This document shows positions 1 to 8,972 of a stretch of DNA of 39,774 nt, in pieces. Source of the DNA: CAZIVO01 sp964542765 (GTDB lineage: Bacteria > Planctomycetota > UBA1135 > UBA2386); contig CAZIVO010000022.1 in NCBI GenBank assembly GCA_964542765.1, positions 1 to 39,774 on the forward strand, in the 5' to 3' direction. Each line of letters starts with the position of its first letter. Within the stretch, counting starts at the first letter, position 1. Position numbers and translations under genes: made by a program. The notes beneath the pieces were generated by a model that saw only the letters and a list, made by a program, of their open reading frames with translations, did not search any database and was not told where the DNA came from.

Positions 1-1
1 G

Positions 2-262
2 TGCCTGAACTATACCGAAGGCCGACTCGAGATCACCGACTTCAGCGATGGAGATCCCTGGAACTTGCGCGTGACGTTGCCCGCGGGTCTGCTGCATCGT
101 GCCATCGACGGCGACTTGACGTTCGATGAGGTCATGTTGTCGTTCCGCGTGCGCTTCGCGGAGAACCCCGAGTTCTTCAATCGCGACTTCTGGGTCATGC
201 TCTACAACGCAGACGAGGAATTCCTTGCGAGCTATCTCGCTGACCCGGCACCCAAGTTCTGA
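2..262 (+). CDS. C-terminal fragment of an unrecognised protein
   Basis: An open frame enters from the left edge and runs for 86 codons to a TGA, so the 5' part of the gene lies outside the window. The visible tail is acidic and rich in aromatic residues (for example NRDFWVMLYNADEEF) and ends LADPAPKF. It has no transmembrane segment, metal motif or repeat that I recognise. It faces the octahaem gene tail to tail with only 11 bases between the two stops. I cannot assign a function. Codon choice favours G/C in third positions as in the other genes, which is the main reason to call it coding. Confidence 0.6.
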   Translation, partial: CLNYTEGRLEITDFSDGDPWNLRVTLPAGLLHRAIDGDLTFDEVMLSFRVRFAENPEFFNRDFWVMLYNADEEFLASYLADPAPKF

Positions 263-273
263 CCGTTGACCGA

Positions 274-2514
274 CTAGCGTCGCAGGTTTGTCTGGATGAG
301 TTCGAGGAGTTGCCGTGCTCGGGGATCCTGTGGCCGTAGTTCGGCCCACCGCTTGGCGTGGGGCAGGGCTTCGCGCCAGCGCTTGCCCTGTATATGCAGG
401 ATGGCCAGGGCATTGAGGTAGTCGATTTGATCGGGCGCGAGTCGGTGGGCGCGCATCAGGTAGGGCAGGGCTTCTCGATGGCGGTTGAGTTTTTGCAAGG
501 CCAGGCCTGCGTTGTACTGGATGCGCGCGTTCTCGCGAGCGAGGCTCGCGGCTCGAACCAGCGCACTCGTCGCATCGGCGATGCGTTGCGGGTCTTCTGC
601 AAGCAGGAGCCCCAGGGAGTAATGAGCATCGACCATCTCGGGTCGTGAGGAGATGGCAGCTCGGAGTTCGGATTCAGCTTCCCGGCGGCGATTCTGGCGT
701 GCGAACAGTGTTGCGAGATTGACACGTGCGGGGACGAAGGTGGGGTCGATGCGCAAGGCGGTTCGATAGGATTCCTCGGCCTGCTTTTCTTTGCCGAGGT
801 TGTCGTGGAGGACGGCCAGATTGAGGTGCGTTCCGGGCTGGTCATCCGTGGCTCGTTGGCCTTCTCGGTATTCTTGCAGGGCATCGCTCAGCGCGCTCGA
901 TTCAGCCGCCATCTCGCCAGAGAAGTGGGATCGCGCGATTCGTGACAGGGTGCGTGCGGCTTCGGTGCGAACGAACCGGGAGGGATCCGTGAGCAGAGGG
1001 GAGAGGAGAGGTGCAAGTGCATCGGCCGCCAGGTGTTCGACATTGCGAATGGCGGTCCCTCGCACCAGCGCATCTTCATGTTCGAGGGCTGTGCGACCGG
1101 CGAATTCAGATGCGCTTGCACTGTAACCAAGCAAGAGATCCAGCGCGGTTGCGCGATGGATGGCGTAGGCGTTCGGGTCGGTGGCAAGCGTGGTCAGCGC
1201 TTGTTCTGCTCCTGGTTGTCGCTGGCGGCCGGCATGGATGGTACGCGTGCGATGGACGTCCGGCGGTCGCTCGGACCCATACCATTCGATGATCTTGTCA
1301 CGTGCCCAGCTTGCCTTTTGGTCATCGTGACACGCATTGCATGCATTGGGAACGCCGAGTTCGATGGTCAGATCCGGGCGCGGTATGTGGAAGCCATGAT
1401 CTCGCCTGGGATCGTTGACCATGTAGGTTCGTTCGCGCATGTGGCATTCCACGCAGAGAGCCGCCTTTGAACCCGTGGCGTGATGGTGATGACTCTCATT
1501 GTTGTAGACCTCCGGCTTGTGGCACCGAATGCACAGAGCATTACCGGTGGCCAGGATCTTCGTTGAGTGCGGATCGTGACAGTCCGAGCATGCGACGCCC
1601 TCGTGGTGCATCCTGCTCTGCAGGAAAGATCCATAGACATAGACCTCGTCGATGATTTGCCCATCGGCATGGTAGAGGTTGGGCCGGATCAGTTCTGGCA
1701 CGAAGGAGTCCAGGAAGGCGCGGTCCGGCCCGTCGTCGGAGTGGATGACCCGGCGGCGCGCATGGCACCGGGCGCAGGTTTCGATCTGGGCTTTCTGCCG
1801 GGATCGGTCGCGCCCCTCGCGTTCGCCGACGCTGAGATCGAGCAGCAAGCCGTTGCCTTTGACGGTTTCGGTTTTGCGTGCCCAGGCGATGTGCTGGCTG
1901 GCAGGGCCATGGCACGCCTCACAACTCACATCGATTTCGGCGAAGGTTGTTTCGTATGTGTCGCTCGCCAGATCGTAGTTCTTCTGCAGGTCGGTGGAAT
2001 GGCACGACGCGCACATGTAGTTCCAGTTCTGTGCCGGTTTGGTCCAGTGCAGGACGTCGTCATGTGGGATGTGCTCATCGGGGTAGAGGGAAAACCACTT
2101 CTTTTCTTGCGTATCCCAGGCGATGGTCAGGCACTGTACGCGACCGCGATCGAGTTCGATCAGGTACTGCTGCAGGGGGCGGAAGCCGAAGGTATGCGTG
2201 ACCTTGAACTTTTCCAGATCGCCGCTGACTCCTTCCGTTTCGACCATGAAGTTCGCGCCTTCACGAAAGAAGCGAGTCGTGCTTCCGTGGTGGGTGAGGC
2301 TGGCATCATCGAAGTTTCCGAGCACGGTTTCGGCGGTTGCAGGTTCCATCGCTCGATCATGGTCGGATCCGTGCCACCCGTGGGTCTGCTCCTCGTGACA
2401 TTCGGCGCAGGTAGATCGGCCGACATAACTTGCTCGCGGCTCGTCATCATCCGTATTGCAACCGATGACCAGAGCCATGGCGAAGGTCGCGAGAACACCG
2501 CATAAGGGTTTCAT
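274..2514 (-). CDS. octahaem c-type cytochrome lipoprotein with HEAT-like and TPR repeats
   Basis: The 746-residue product starts with a lipoprotein signal whose lipobox LVIGC puts the lipid on Cys19, so it should be exported and membrane-anchored. Eight CXXCH haem sites are visible, starting at Cys36, 168, 198, 247, 309, 328, 354 and 392. The long first gap (36 to 168) and the cluster of seven resemble multihaem cytochromes of the c554/nitrite-reductase-like class, though I cannot align it to a defined enzyme. A HEAT-like stretch lies at about 420-530 and at least four TPR units at about 555-740, suggesting a protein-binding scaffold. The gene follows the elbB-like gene by 27 bases on the same strand, so they are probably one transcript. 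The electron donor and acceptor are unknown; it could be a reductase, an oxidase or an electron conduit. Confidence 0.9.
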   Translation of the reverse strand: MKPLCGVLATFAMALVIGCNTDDDEPRASYVGRSTCAECHEEQTHGWHGSDHDRAMEPATAETVLGNFDDASLTHHGSTTRFFREGANFMVETEGVSGDLEKFKVTHTFGFRPLQQYLIELDRGRVQCLTIAWDTQEKKWFSLYPDEHIPHDDVLHWTKPAQNWNYMCASCHSTDLQKNYDLASDTYETTFAEIDVSCEACHGPASQHIAWARKTETVKGNGLLLDLSVGEREGRDRSRQKAQIETCARCHARRRVIHSDDGPDRAFLDSFVPELIRPNLYHADGQIIDEVYVYGSFLQSRMHHEGVACSDCHDPHSTKILATGNALCIRCHKPEVYNNESHHHHATGSKAALCVECHMRERTYMVNDPRRDHGFHIPRPDLTIELGVPNACNACHDDQKASWARDKIIEWYGSERPPDVHRTRTIHAGRQRQPGAEQALTTLATDPNAYAIHRATALDLLLGYSASASEFAGRTALEHEDALVRGTAIRNVEHLAADALAPLLSPLLTDPSRFVRTEAARTLSRIARSHFSGEMAAESSALSDALQEYREGQRATDDQPGTHLNLAVLHDNLGKEKQAEESYRTALRIDPTFVPARVNLATLFARQNRRREAESELRAAISSRPEMVDAHYSLGLLLAEDPQRIADATSALVRAASLARENARIQYNAGLALQKLNRHREALPYLMRAHRLAPDQIDYLNALAILHIQGKRWREALPHAKRWAELRPQDPRARQLLELIQTNLRR

Positions 2515-2541
2515 GTTCCGGTCGGTAGGGCGTCGCAGGTG

Positions 2542-3198
2542 TCAGGGGATGAGATCGAGAAGGGCTTCCACGGCCTTTGCAATGCCCTTGTTCACGTCGG
2601 CGATACTGGGGCCGATCATGTAGGCCGGTGTTGTCACTATCCGGTGTTGCTTGTCCAGAACAAACTCGTTCACCGCGCAGTCACAGTGTTGACCGCCCAT
2701 CGCTTCGACGGCACCAGCGGTGCCTTCGTCATTGCCGATGGTGAGTTCCGGATTTTGTCCACCCAGTACGCGGGCGATGACGGCCGGGGCGATGCAGATT
2801 GCCAGGATTGGTTTTTTCGCCGCATGCATTTCCTGCAGGATGCGGGCGACATCGTCATCGACGTCACAGTCTGGCCCCGCAGAGGCAAAGTCTGACAGGA
2901 CCTTCGCTGCGCCGAAGCCCCCGGGCAGGGCCACGGCATCGAGTTCCTCGGCATTGGCTTTCTTGATATCGGTGATCTCGCCTCGAGCGATACGGGCAGA
3001 CTCTGCCAAGGCATTGCGCTTTTCGCCCGTGGGTTCCCCCGAACGGTGGTCGACGACCTCGAAGCTGACGTCGGGTGCGTAACACCGGATCTTGGCTCCG
3101 GCCCGGTCCAGCGCCAGCAGGGTGCAGACGGCCTCGTGGATCTCGGCACCGTCCATGTAGCCGCAGCCAGACAGGATCACTCCAACGGTATTGGGCAT
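2542..3198 (-). CDS. elbB: ElbB-like DJ-1/PfpI superfamily protein (glyoxalase-like)
   Basis: The 218-residue product begins NTVGVILSGCGYMDGAEIHE after its Met, the characteristic opening of ElbB, and carries the nucleophile-elbow sequence ILAICIAPAV with Cys135 as the expected active cysteine. ElbB proteins belong to the class I glutamine amidotransferase-like fold; E. coli ElbB has weak glyoxalase activity and was once linked to isoprenoid synthesis, so the cellular role is uncertain. The length matches the family. The frame stays open to 3636, but the ATG at 3198 is chosen because the homologous sequence begins there and a GGAG Shine-Dalgarno lies just upstream; the extension would run into the divergent FAD oxidoreductase. 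It is the first gene of a probable two-gene unit with the octahaem lipoprotein. Confidence 0.9.
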   Translation of the reverse strand: MPNTVGVILSGCGYMDGAEIHEAVCTLLALDRAGAKIRCYAPDVSFEVVDHRSGEPTGEKRNALAESARIARGEITDIKKANAEELDAVALPGGFGAAKVLSDFASAGPDCDVDDDVARILQEMHAAKKPILAICIAPAVIARVLGGQNPELTIGNDEGTAGAVEAMGGQHCDCAVNEFVLDKQHRIVTTPAYMIGPSIADVNKGIAKAVEALLDLIP

Positions 3199-3306
3199 GG
3201 GTGGTTCTCCATCTGTAACGCTAACCGATACGCAGCCCTCGATCAGCATGCCGTGTCCGAGCATCTGACTCTGGATCCCGGCGGGGTCAGGTGCCAGAGT
3301 GGGGGG

Positions 3307-4404
3307 GTGGAGCATGGGAAACAGTGCATCGTGGTGGGTGGTGGGATCGCCGGCGCTTCGGTTGCGTGGCATCTCGCGCGGTCTGGCCGCGAAGATGTCA
3401 TGGTGGTCGAGCGCGAGGAATCGCCTGGAACCCACGCGAGTTCCCAGAATGCGGCGATGGTCCGATCGCTGGAACTGGAATCTGGTTTTGCCTCGCTGGC
3501 CCTTGAAGGTGCCGATTTTTGGCGGGATTTGCCGGCTGAGCTCGATGCTCCCGGGAGGTTTCGCAAGGTGGGTTCCTTGCTGTTGGCGAGTGAGGAGAGC
3601 AGCCTGTGTCGATTGCGTCAGACAGCGTTCGCCCACCAGTCACGGTCGCAGGAGTGGTCTGCTCGCAGATGTCGGGAGGTCGTACCAGCCCTTGTGGATA
3701 CGCCTGTGCTGGGGGGGGTGTTTACACCCGGCGATGGTGTTGCCGATCCCGTAGGCCTCGTCAGCGCCTTCCTCGCCGGGTCGGAACGTCGGGGGGTTGA
3801 GGTGCGCACGTCGTGCAATGTCGCCGATATCCATGCCCCCAATCGTCGTGTCCGCGGGCTTGTCCTGGGCGATGGCCAGGTTCTACCGGCGCAGCAAGTG
3901 GTTCTGGCTGCCGGTGCCTGGGCACCTGATCTCATGGCGAGGGCGGGAGCTGCGGATCGAGGCCTCCGGCCCTATCGACGCCACCTGTTCTGCACGGCGG
4001 AAGTTGCCGGTCACGTGCCGGGAATGGGACCCGAAGCGCCCTTCGTCTGGCATATCGATGGCAATGCATACATGCGCTGGGAAGCGGGCGGCATGCTCTT
4101 CTCCGCCTGCGATGAGGATCTTGTGGAGGCTGGTCGTCCCGGTACTCATCCCGAGATTGCGGAGTTCGCGAACCGCAGACTTTCCAAGGTCTTTCCCTTC
4201 CTCGTGGATCTCCCGGTCAGCCGCTGCTGGGCGGGGTTGCGCAGTTTTGCTGCTGATCGCCATCCGGTACTCGGCGCAGATCCAGAGATCGAGGGCCTGT
4301 TCCATGCTGCCGGGCTGGGTGGGCACGGCGTGACCTGTGCCGGTTCCGCAGGTCGCCTCGTGGCAGCGTCGATCGAGGCACAGATGGGTTCGGTGGCTGG
4401 TTAG
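3307..4404 (+). CDS. FAD-dependent oxidoreductase of the D-amino-acid oxidase (DAO) family
   Basis: The 365-residue protein has the N-terminal dinucleotide fold CIVVGGGIAGASVAWHLARSG (GGGIAG at residues 11-16) and the C-terminal FAD signature GLGGHGVTCAGSAGRLVA. Together they define the DAO/glycine oxidase/sarcosine oxidase family, which oxidises C-N bonds of amino acids or N-methyl amines with FAD. The substrate cannot be read from sequence; D-hydroxyproline, D-amino acids or sarcosine-like compounds are candidates. The GTG at 3307 is preferred because it places the FAD motif close to the N-terminus; the longer frame, open from 3046, overlaps the divergent elbB-like gene and its extra residues do not look like protein. 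No signal peptide is seen, so it is probably cytoplasmic. A terminator hairpin follows at 4462-4500. Confidence 0.85.
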   Translation: MEHGKQCIVVGGGIAGASVAWHLARSGREDVMVVEREESPGTHASSQNAAMVRSLELESGFASLALEGADFWRDLPAELDAPGRFRKVGSLLLASEESSLCRLRQTAFAHQSRSQEWSARRCREVVPALVDTPVLGGVFTPGDGVADPVGLVSAFLAGSERRGVEVRTSCNVADIHAPNRRVRGLVLGDGQVLPAQQVVLAAGAWAPDLMARAGAADRGLRPYRRHLFCTAEVAGHVPGMGPEAPFVWHIDGNAYMRWEAGGMLFSACDEDLVEAGRPGTHPEIAEFANRRLSKVFPFLVDLPVSRCWAGLRSFAADRHPVLGADPEIEGLFHAAGLGGHGVTCAGSAGRLVAASIEAQMGSVAG

Positions 4405-4461
4405 CCCGGCCTCGTTCAGCCTCGAGATAGGCGAAGGAATGTTTCGGTGTCACCGGGTCTG

Positions 4462-4500
4462 AGCCATGGTTTTTCCCTGTGGGTCCCGATGGCTTTTTTT
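4462..4500 (+). terminator. Rho-independent terminator after the FAD oxidoreductase gene
   Basis: AGCCAT (4462-4467) pairs exactly with ATGGCT (4489-4494), with extra G-C pairing possible inside the stem, and a run of seven T follows (4494-4500). It lies 58 bases past the stop at 4404 and ahead of the next gene, so it separates the two transcription units. Confidence 0.75.
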
Positions 4501-4527
4501 AGGTGATCGAAACTGATCTCGTTTGTT

Positions 4528-4533
4528 TCTAAT
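4528..4533 (+). promoter_or_regulatory. putative -10 hexamer for a leaderless start at 4540
   Basis: TCTAAT matches the TATAAT consensus at five of six positions and lies six bases before the GTG at 4540, which has no Shine-Dalgarno. A transcript starting the usual distance from this box would begin at the start codon. No convincing -35 was found, so the call is tentative. Confidence 0.35.
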
Positions 4534-4539
4534 GGTGTC

Positions 4540-6438
4540 GTGCCACGCGCGGTTTCGATTCTCTTGTCCGTCGTTTTTCTGGCCTGGGTTGCCGGAGCGA
4601 TTGTGGGGCCGTCAATCGATGGCGACGGCTCTCAGGAAGAGACCTTCACGATCGAGCTCTTGCCGATCGAGGGGTCGCGGTTGGAAGAGGGGGGATGCCA
4701 GGTTTCGGTGCCATACCTCTATGCAGATGGTCAGCCGTATCGACTGTCGAAGATCATCCGTGAAGGTGTTTGGGGGAGACACACAGAGGGCCTCAGCCAT
4801 GGGTGCTCCGAGACCCATGATACGAGCCTTTCTCATCGCGTGAGCTTGCGTGCGCGCCGGATTGTCTTGGGCCTGGGGTTTTCGAAGTGGGGTGGAGTTG
4901 TCAGGGTGATGCGCGCCGGTGAGCCACTTGCAACGATCGACCTGCAAACGGAGAGTGAGCAAGAAGAGATTTCCTATTACGAGTTTCCTTACCGCGAGAG
5001 CCCCTGGTGGTTCCGTCCCCTGGTCTTTCTGGTCGGTCTTGCGCTGGCAGCAGGTTTCCATGCGCGATGGGGAGCGGGCATGGATCATGCCTGGGTGCTC
5101 GCGCACTTCGCAAGCCTGTATTCCCTGATCTGGCTGGGCACCCTCGTTGGTTATGGTGAGGATAGTCCGGGGTATCTCCTTTGCATGACCGATTTCCTGG
5201 GAGGAGACCCATCTTATTTCCCTCCGGGGTACGGGTTTCTGGTGGCGGCATCTTCGATGCTGCCATTCGAAGGCGAAGGAATCCGCGTGACTCTGTTGCA
5301 GGCTGGTTTGGCGGTGATGGCAGCGGCCTGGCTGCTTCGAATCCTCCGGCGTTTCTGCGCACCCGGGACGGCTTTGATTGCCGTGCTGGCGGCGGGCAGT
5401 TCGTCAACGGTGCTTTGGATGACCCGCTCGGCTCTTTCGGAGTCCTTGACAGTGTTTTGTATCATCGGGGGGATCCACTGGGGTTTGCGTGCTCGCGAGT
5501 CAGGCCTTCGCCGTCATGCGGTCTTCGCCGGCCTGCTGGCTGGCTGGGGTGGGTTGACCAGAATTTTGCCCCTGCTTGTTTTGTTGCCGGTGTTCGCAAT
5601 GCAGGGCTGGCCCTTTACACGCCGCAGCGTGGGTAGATCCGGGATCTCTATAGGGGTGGCGTTGCTGTGTGTTTTGCTCCCGATGTCCTGGGCGAAGATC
5701 AATAGTGGTCACTTCGCTCTCTCTGACTCGAGCGGCGGGCATCTTTTCAATGCGGTCGTCTATCAGCAGAACTTGCTCGATCCCGAAGGACCCTACACCG
5801 CTGGTTACCTGGAACTCCTCGATGGTGAGGATCCCTTCGGTCGGGAACACTTTGACGTAAGAACGTTGATCGAGAAGGGGATGTTCGAGTACCTGACCTC
5901 GGGCCAAGAAGAGGAGCTTGGCCAGGCGGGGAAAGAAGCAGTCGAGCAGCGCGCGCACGAGATAGCGAAACAATCTCTTACTCGGATCGCGATGGAGGCG
6001 ATCTGGCGCCAGCCAGGGACCTATGTGAGCAACGCTATGGCGCAGGCTTGGGGGCAGTTGGTGACTCCGCCCACGATGCCATCGTACGGCGATGTTCCTG
6101 AGCCCATCGAGGATTATGGGCGTCTCCCATTGCTGGGATGTTCGGCGGACATGGTGCGCTGGCGGGTGTTCTTCAGTGGTATGGAGGCGTTCCTCTGGCC
6201 CTTCATCTGCTGGCTATTTCTCTTGTCGGGCGTGGTGTGTCTGGTGTTGCGGGAGCGCCGTGGGCTGCTGGTTCTGTTCTGGGTCGTACCGGCGTATCTG
6301 CTTCCGCAGGCCTTCATCGAGCAATTGCACCCACGCTATACGGCGCCGGCGTCACCTTTCGTCATCGTTCTGGCCGTGGTGATATTGGATGAAGCTCTGC
6401 GCCGAATGTTCGGCCGGTTTCGGGGTGGCTCGGGCTGA
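4540..6438 (+). CDS. polytopic membrane protein, glycosyltransferase-like (GT-C/ArnT type)
   Basis: The 632-residue protein has an N-terminal membrane segment (about 4-20), a roughly 130-residue extracytoplasmic region, and then about ten hydrophobic helices from residue 165. A loop with EDSPGYLLCMTDFLGGDPSYFP follows the second hydrophobic helix, and an Arg-rich cytoplasmic turn with GWGGLTRILPLLVLLP is typical of lipid-linked sugar transferases of the GT-C fold (ArnT, PMT, RgtA-D). The usual acidic catalytic motif between the first helices is not obvious, so function is by overall architecture only. A soluble loop of about 130 residues (380-510) precedes the last helices. The gene stands alone, downstream of a terminator. 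Start: GTG at 4540, which lacks a ribosome site but has a -10-like box six bases upstream. Confidence 0.7.
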   Translation: MPRAVSILLSVVFLAWVAGAIVGPSIDGDGSQEETFTIELLPIEGSRLEEGGCQVSVPYLYADGQPYRLSKIIREGVWGRHTEGLSHGCSETHDTSLSHRVSLRARRIVLGLGFSKWGGVVRVMRAGEPLATIDLQTESEQEEISYYEFPYRESPWWFRPLVFLVGLALAAGFHARWGAGMDHAWVLAHFASLYSLIWLGTLVGYGEDSPGYLLCMTDFLGGDPSYFPPGYGFLVAASSMLPFEGEGIRVTLLQAGLAVMAAAWLLRILRRFCAPGTALIAVLAAGSSSTVLWMTRSALSESLTVFCIIGGIHWGLRARESGLRRHAVFAGLLAGWGGLTRILPLLVLLPVFAMQGWPFTRRSVGRSGISIGVALLCVLLPMSWAKINSGHFALSDSSGGHLFNAVVYQQNLLDPEGPYTAGYLELLDGEDPFGREHFDVRTLIEKGMFEYLTSGQEEELGQAGKEAVEQRAHEIAKQSLTRIAMEAIWRQPGTYVSNAMAQAWGQLVTPPTMPSYGDVPEPIEDYGRLPLLGCSADMVRWRVFFSGMEAFLWPFICWLFLLSGVVCLVLRERRGLLVLFWVVPAYLLPQAFIEQLHPRYTAPASPFVIVLAVVILDEALRRMFGRFRGGSG

Positions 6439-6475
6439 CGGGAGTCTCCTGCTCGCCCCGATCATTGCCCGGACT

Positions 6476-8791
6476 CTATTTCTTTGATCCCTTGCCGATG
6501 GTCGAGTCAAAGAATGCTTCCATGGCTGGTTTCGTGTCCTTTGCGTGCTTGTTGAAGACGCCGTGGCTGGCTCCTTCGATACGGCGGTAGATCACGGTTT
6601 TGGCTCCTGCTGCGCGCAGTGCTGCCACGAAGCGGTCACCGTGTTCGACCTTGACGGTGGTGTCGGCTGTGCCGTGGATCAGCAAGAAGGGGGGTGCATC
6701 CGCCCGGACATGGGTGATCGGAGAGGCGAGCTTGGCCCGTTCTTCCAGGCTGTCGGCGGGTCCGGCCAGCAGCCCAGTTTTGGTGCCTCTGCGCAGCCAT
6801 TTCTCACGTTCGAGCCAGAAGTCAGTCGGCGTGGCAGAAGCGCAGACCGCTTGCAGGAGGCTCGATTGTTCGCGGAAGGGACCGTCGCCCTCGAGTCCGG
6901 CCTCGGGCTTGGTGAGGCCCAGCATGCAGACCAGATGAGCGCCTGCCGAGTTGCCATAACCGCCGATTCGCGTGGGGTCCAGGTTGTATTTCTTGGCGTT
7001 TGCCCTGAACCAGCGGACGGCGCACTTGACGTCCTCGATACATGCGGGGAAGGGCGCCTCGTCGGTCAAGCGATAGTTGACCGTGATGCAGACATAGCCT
7101 TTCTGCGCATATTCGATGGCGCCACCGATGAAGATGCCAGCGCGCTTGTCGCCGTTGCGCCAGCCGCCACCGTGGACGAAGACGATCCCGGGGCGTGCTT
7201 TTTTGCCCGGGTCCGTTGGTCTTGCAAGGTCGAGTCGCCAAGCTTCGCTGTTGCCTTCGCGGTAAGGGATGTCGGCTTCGAGTGTGACCCCTTCGGGTGC
7301 CAGCTTGAGCAGTTGCTCGATGGGCATGCCCCGGCGGATCGTTTGGGCGCTGCGTGTCTTGTTCTGGCGTTCGGTTTGACGATCGGCACTCTGGCGGCGC
7401 CTTGTTTCGTTGCCGCTTTGGCGGCTGGATTCCGAAGGCCGACGTTTTCGGGCCGCGGCGTTGCGGCTCAACTGTTCGGCCAGGGCTGTGAGTTCCGGGC
7501 GGTCCAGAAGGCCGTCCTTGCTGGTGTCGTTGCGCTTGAAATTGGAGAGCATCTGGCCGATGGCTTCGTCGCGAGCGATCTTCCCGTCCCCGTTCTTGTC
7601 CTGCTGGGTCAGCCAGTTGGCGACGCGCTTGTCCGTGTTGCGCGTGCCTCGTGAGGTGGTCGCGGAGCGAGTTTCCGCGGCGCGGAACTGCTCCAGGAAG
7701 AAGCTGACGAACTTGGCCACCGGCATGCCGTTTGGATGGTCTTCGCGGAACAGGACCTGGCATTCGAGGCCGAGTTCATCGAACTTCTCCTTCATCACGA
7801 TCCCGAACTTCGGGTGGTGGATGTGTTGCTTGCCGGTGTTGTTCGGCGGCAGGGGCTTGTTGGCCTGGCTGAAATAGATCAGCAGGGGGGGGTCGTCCTT
7901 GCTGGCGTGGTGGATCGGTGAGGACTCCTCGAACAGGGGGTGGAATTCCGGCTTGTGGATGTCCTGCTTGCTCTTCATGCCGAAGAAGGGGACCAGTGCG
8001 TCATCGACGTCCTTCGAATTGAAGAGTTCTTGGATGAAGCGAGGGTCGTAGGAAGTCTGGGCATTGAAGGGAGCCGCGCAGATCAGGCGTGTTGATTGCC
8101 GGCTGATCGGGTCTTTGCTCGCAGGGTCGGCAAGGTCATCGCGAAGAGCCAGCCACTGGCTGATGCCTGCGCCGGCAGATCCTCCGGTCGCGGCGATACG
8201 GCCGGGGTCGATGTTGTATGTTTTTGCGTGATGGCGCACGAACTGCAGGGCGCGGGCGCAATCATGCATCTGTGCGGGGAAGGGTGCGGAGCGGCTCAGG
8301 CGATAGTTGAATGCCGCCATCGAGACGCCCTTGCTGGCGAGTTGTGAGAGCATCGAGGCGTTGATCGAGTTCTTGTCACCGCCGCGGAAGCCGCCGCCGT
8401 GGATATAGACGACCAACGGGGTTGGTTTGGTGCTCTCGGCCAGGAAGAGGTCGAGGACGTTGCGCTCGTGGGGACCGTATCGGAGATCAGCATGGGTCGG
8501 TGTCGGCCGCGCTGGGCGTTGCTGCTGGCCTTGCTTGCTGCGTGCCCGCGCCCGCCAGGCCATGCGAAAGGCGATGTCTTCGGCGGATGTGATGAAACCG
8601 TCCTTGTCCTTGTCAATTCGAGCGAAGAGCCCGCGGACCGGATGATCGGAGCCCTCCTCCCGACTGATCTTGCCATCCTCGTTCTTGTCCAGTTTGGAGA
8701 AGAGATCTTGTGACTGCTGGCGTGCGCGAGCGTCTTCCTGGGCGGCGGCAAGGGGAAGAAGGGCCAGGGGGATCAGCGCGTAGAATCTCAT
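6476..8791 (-). CDS. secreted tandem EF-hand/esterase fusion (two alpha/beta-hydrolase domains)
   Basis: The 771-residue product begins with a signal peptide (RFYALIPLALLPLAAAQ) and shows the order EF-hands, hydrolase, EF-hands, hydrolase. Four calcium loops are visible: Asp35-Glu46, Asp60-Glu71, Asp398-Glu409 and Asp422-Glu433. Each hydrolase is of the BD-FAE/hormone-sensitive-lipase type with an HGGG oxyanion motif (131-134 and 540-543) and a nucleophile elbow GGSAG (Ser205) or GNSAG (Ser615). The second domain has a full triad with Asp710 and His743. In the first, the aligned acid position is Asn311 and the His is probably His352, so activity may be reduced. A basic low-complexity linker (about 445-485) joins the halves. 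It probably removes acyl groups from polysaccharides outside the cell. A GAGGA Shine-Dalgarno precedes the ATG. Confidence 0.9.
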   Translation of the reverse strand: MRFYALIPLALLPLAAAQEDARARQQSQDLFSKLDKNEDGKISREEGSDHPVRGLFARIDKDKDGFITSAEDIAFRMAWRARARSKQGQQQRPARPTPTHADLRYGPHERNVLDLFLAESTKPTPLVVYIHGGGFRGGDKNSINASMLSQLASKGVSMAAFNYRLSRSAPFPAQMHDCARALQFVRHHAKTYNIDPGRIAATGGSAGAGISQWLALRDDLADPASKDPISRQSTRLICAAPFNAQTSYDPRFIQELFNSKDVDDALVPFFGMKSKQDIHKPEFHPLFEESSPIHHASKDDPPLLIYFSQANKPLPPNNTGKQHIHHPKFGIVMKEKFDELGLECQVLFREDHPNGMPVAKFVSFFLEQFRAAETRSATTSRGTRNTDKRVANWLTQQDKNGDGKIARDEAIGQMLSNFKRNDTSKDGLLDRPELTALAEQLSRNAAARKRRPSESSRQSGNETRRRQSADRQTERQNKTRSAQTIRRGMPIEQLLKLAPEGVTLEADIPYREGNSEAWRLDLARPTDPGKKARPGIVFVHGGGWRNGDKRAGIFIGGAIEYAQKGYVCITVNYRLTDEAPFPACIEDVKCAVRWFRANAKKYNLDPTRIGGYGNSAGAHLVCMLGLTKPEAGLEGDGPFREQSSLLQAVCASATPTDFWLEREKWLRRGTKTGLLAGPADSLEERAKLASPITHVRADAPPFLLIHGTADTTVKVEHGDRFVAALRAAGAKTVIYRRIEGASHGVFNKHAKDTKPAMEAFFDSTIGKGSKK

Positions 8792-8972
8792 ATCTGTGTT
8801 CCTCTCTCTTTAGGTGGCGGCAGACAGATCATCGCCCTTGGGAGGGTTCTGGTCACGGCGGACACGTAGCATCTTCGTCTCAATTGACTCGGTAGGGGTT
8901 AGCCGGGTGTTTCCGTTCAATTAACGCGGTGATCGCCAAGCCTGGCTTGTCCCTTGCGTCCGCTGCGCGAGA

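Noticed and set aside
3046..3306. N-terminal extension of the FAD oxidoreductase frame
   Set aside because: It is antisense to the well-supported elbB-like gene and precedes the FAD-binding motif by residues without protein character.
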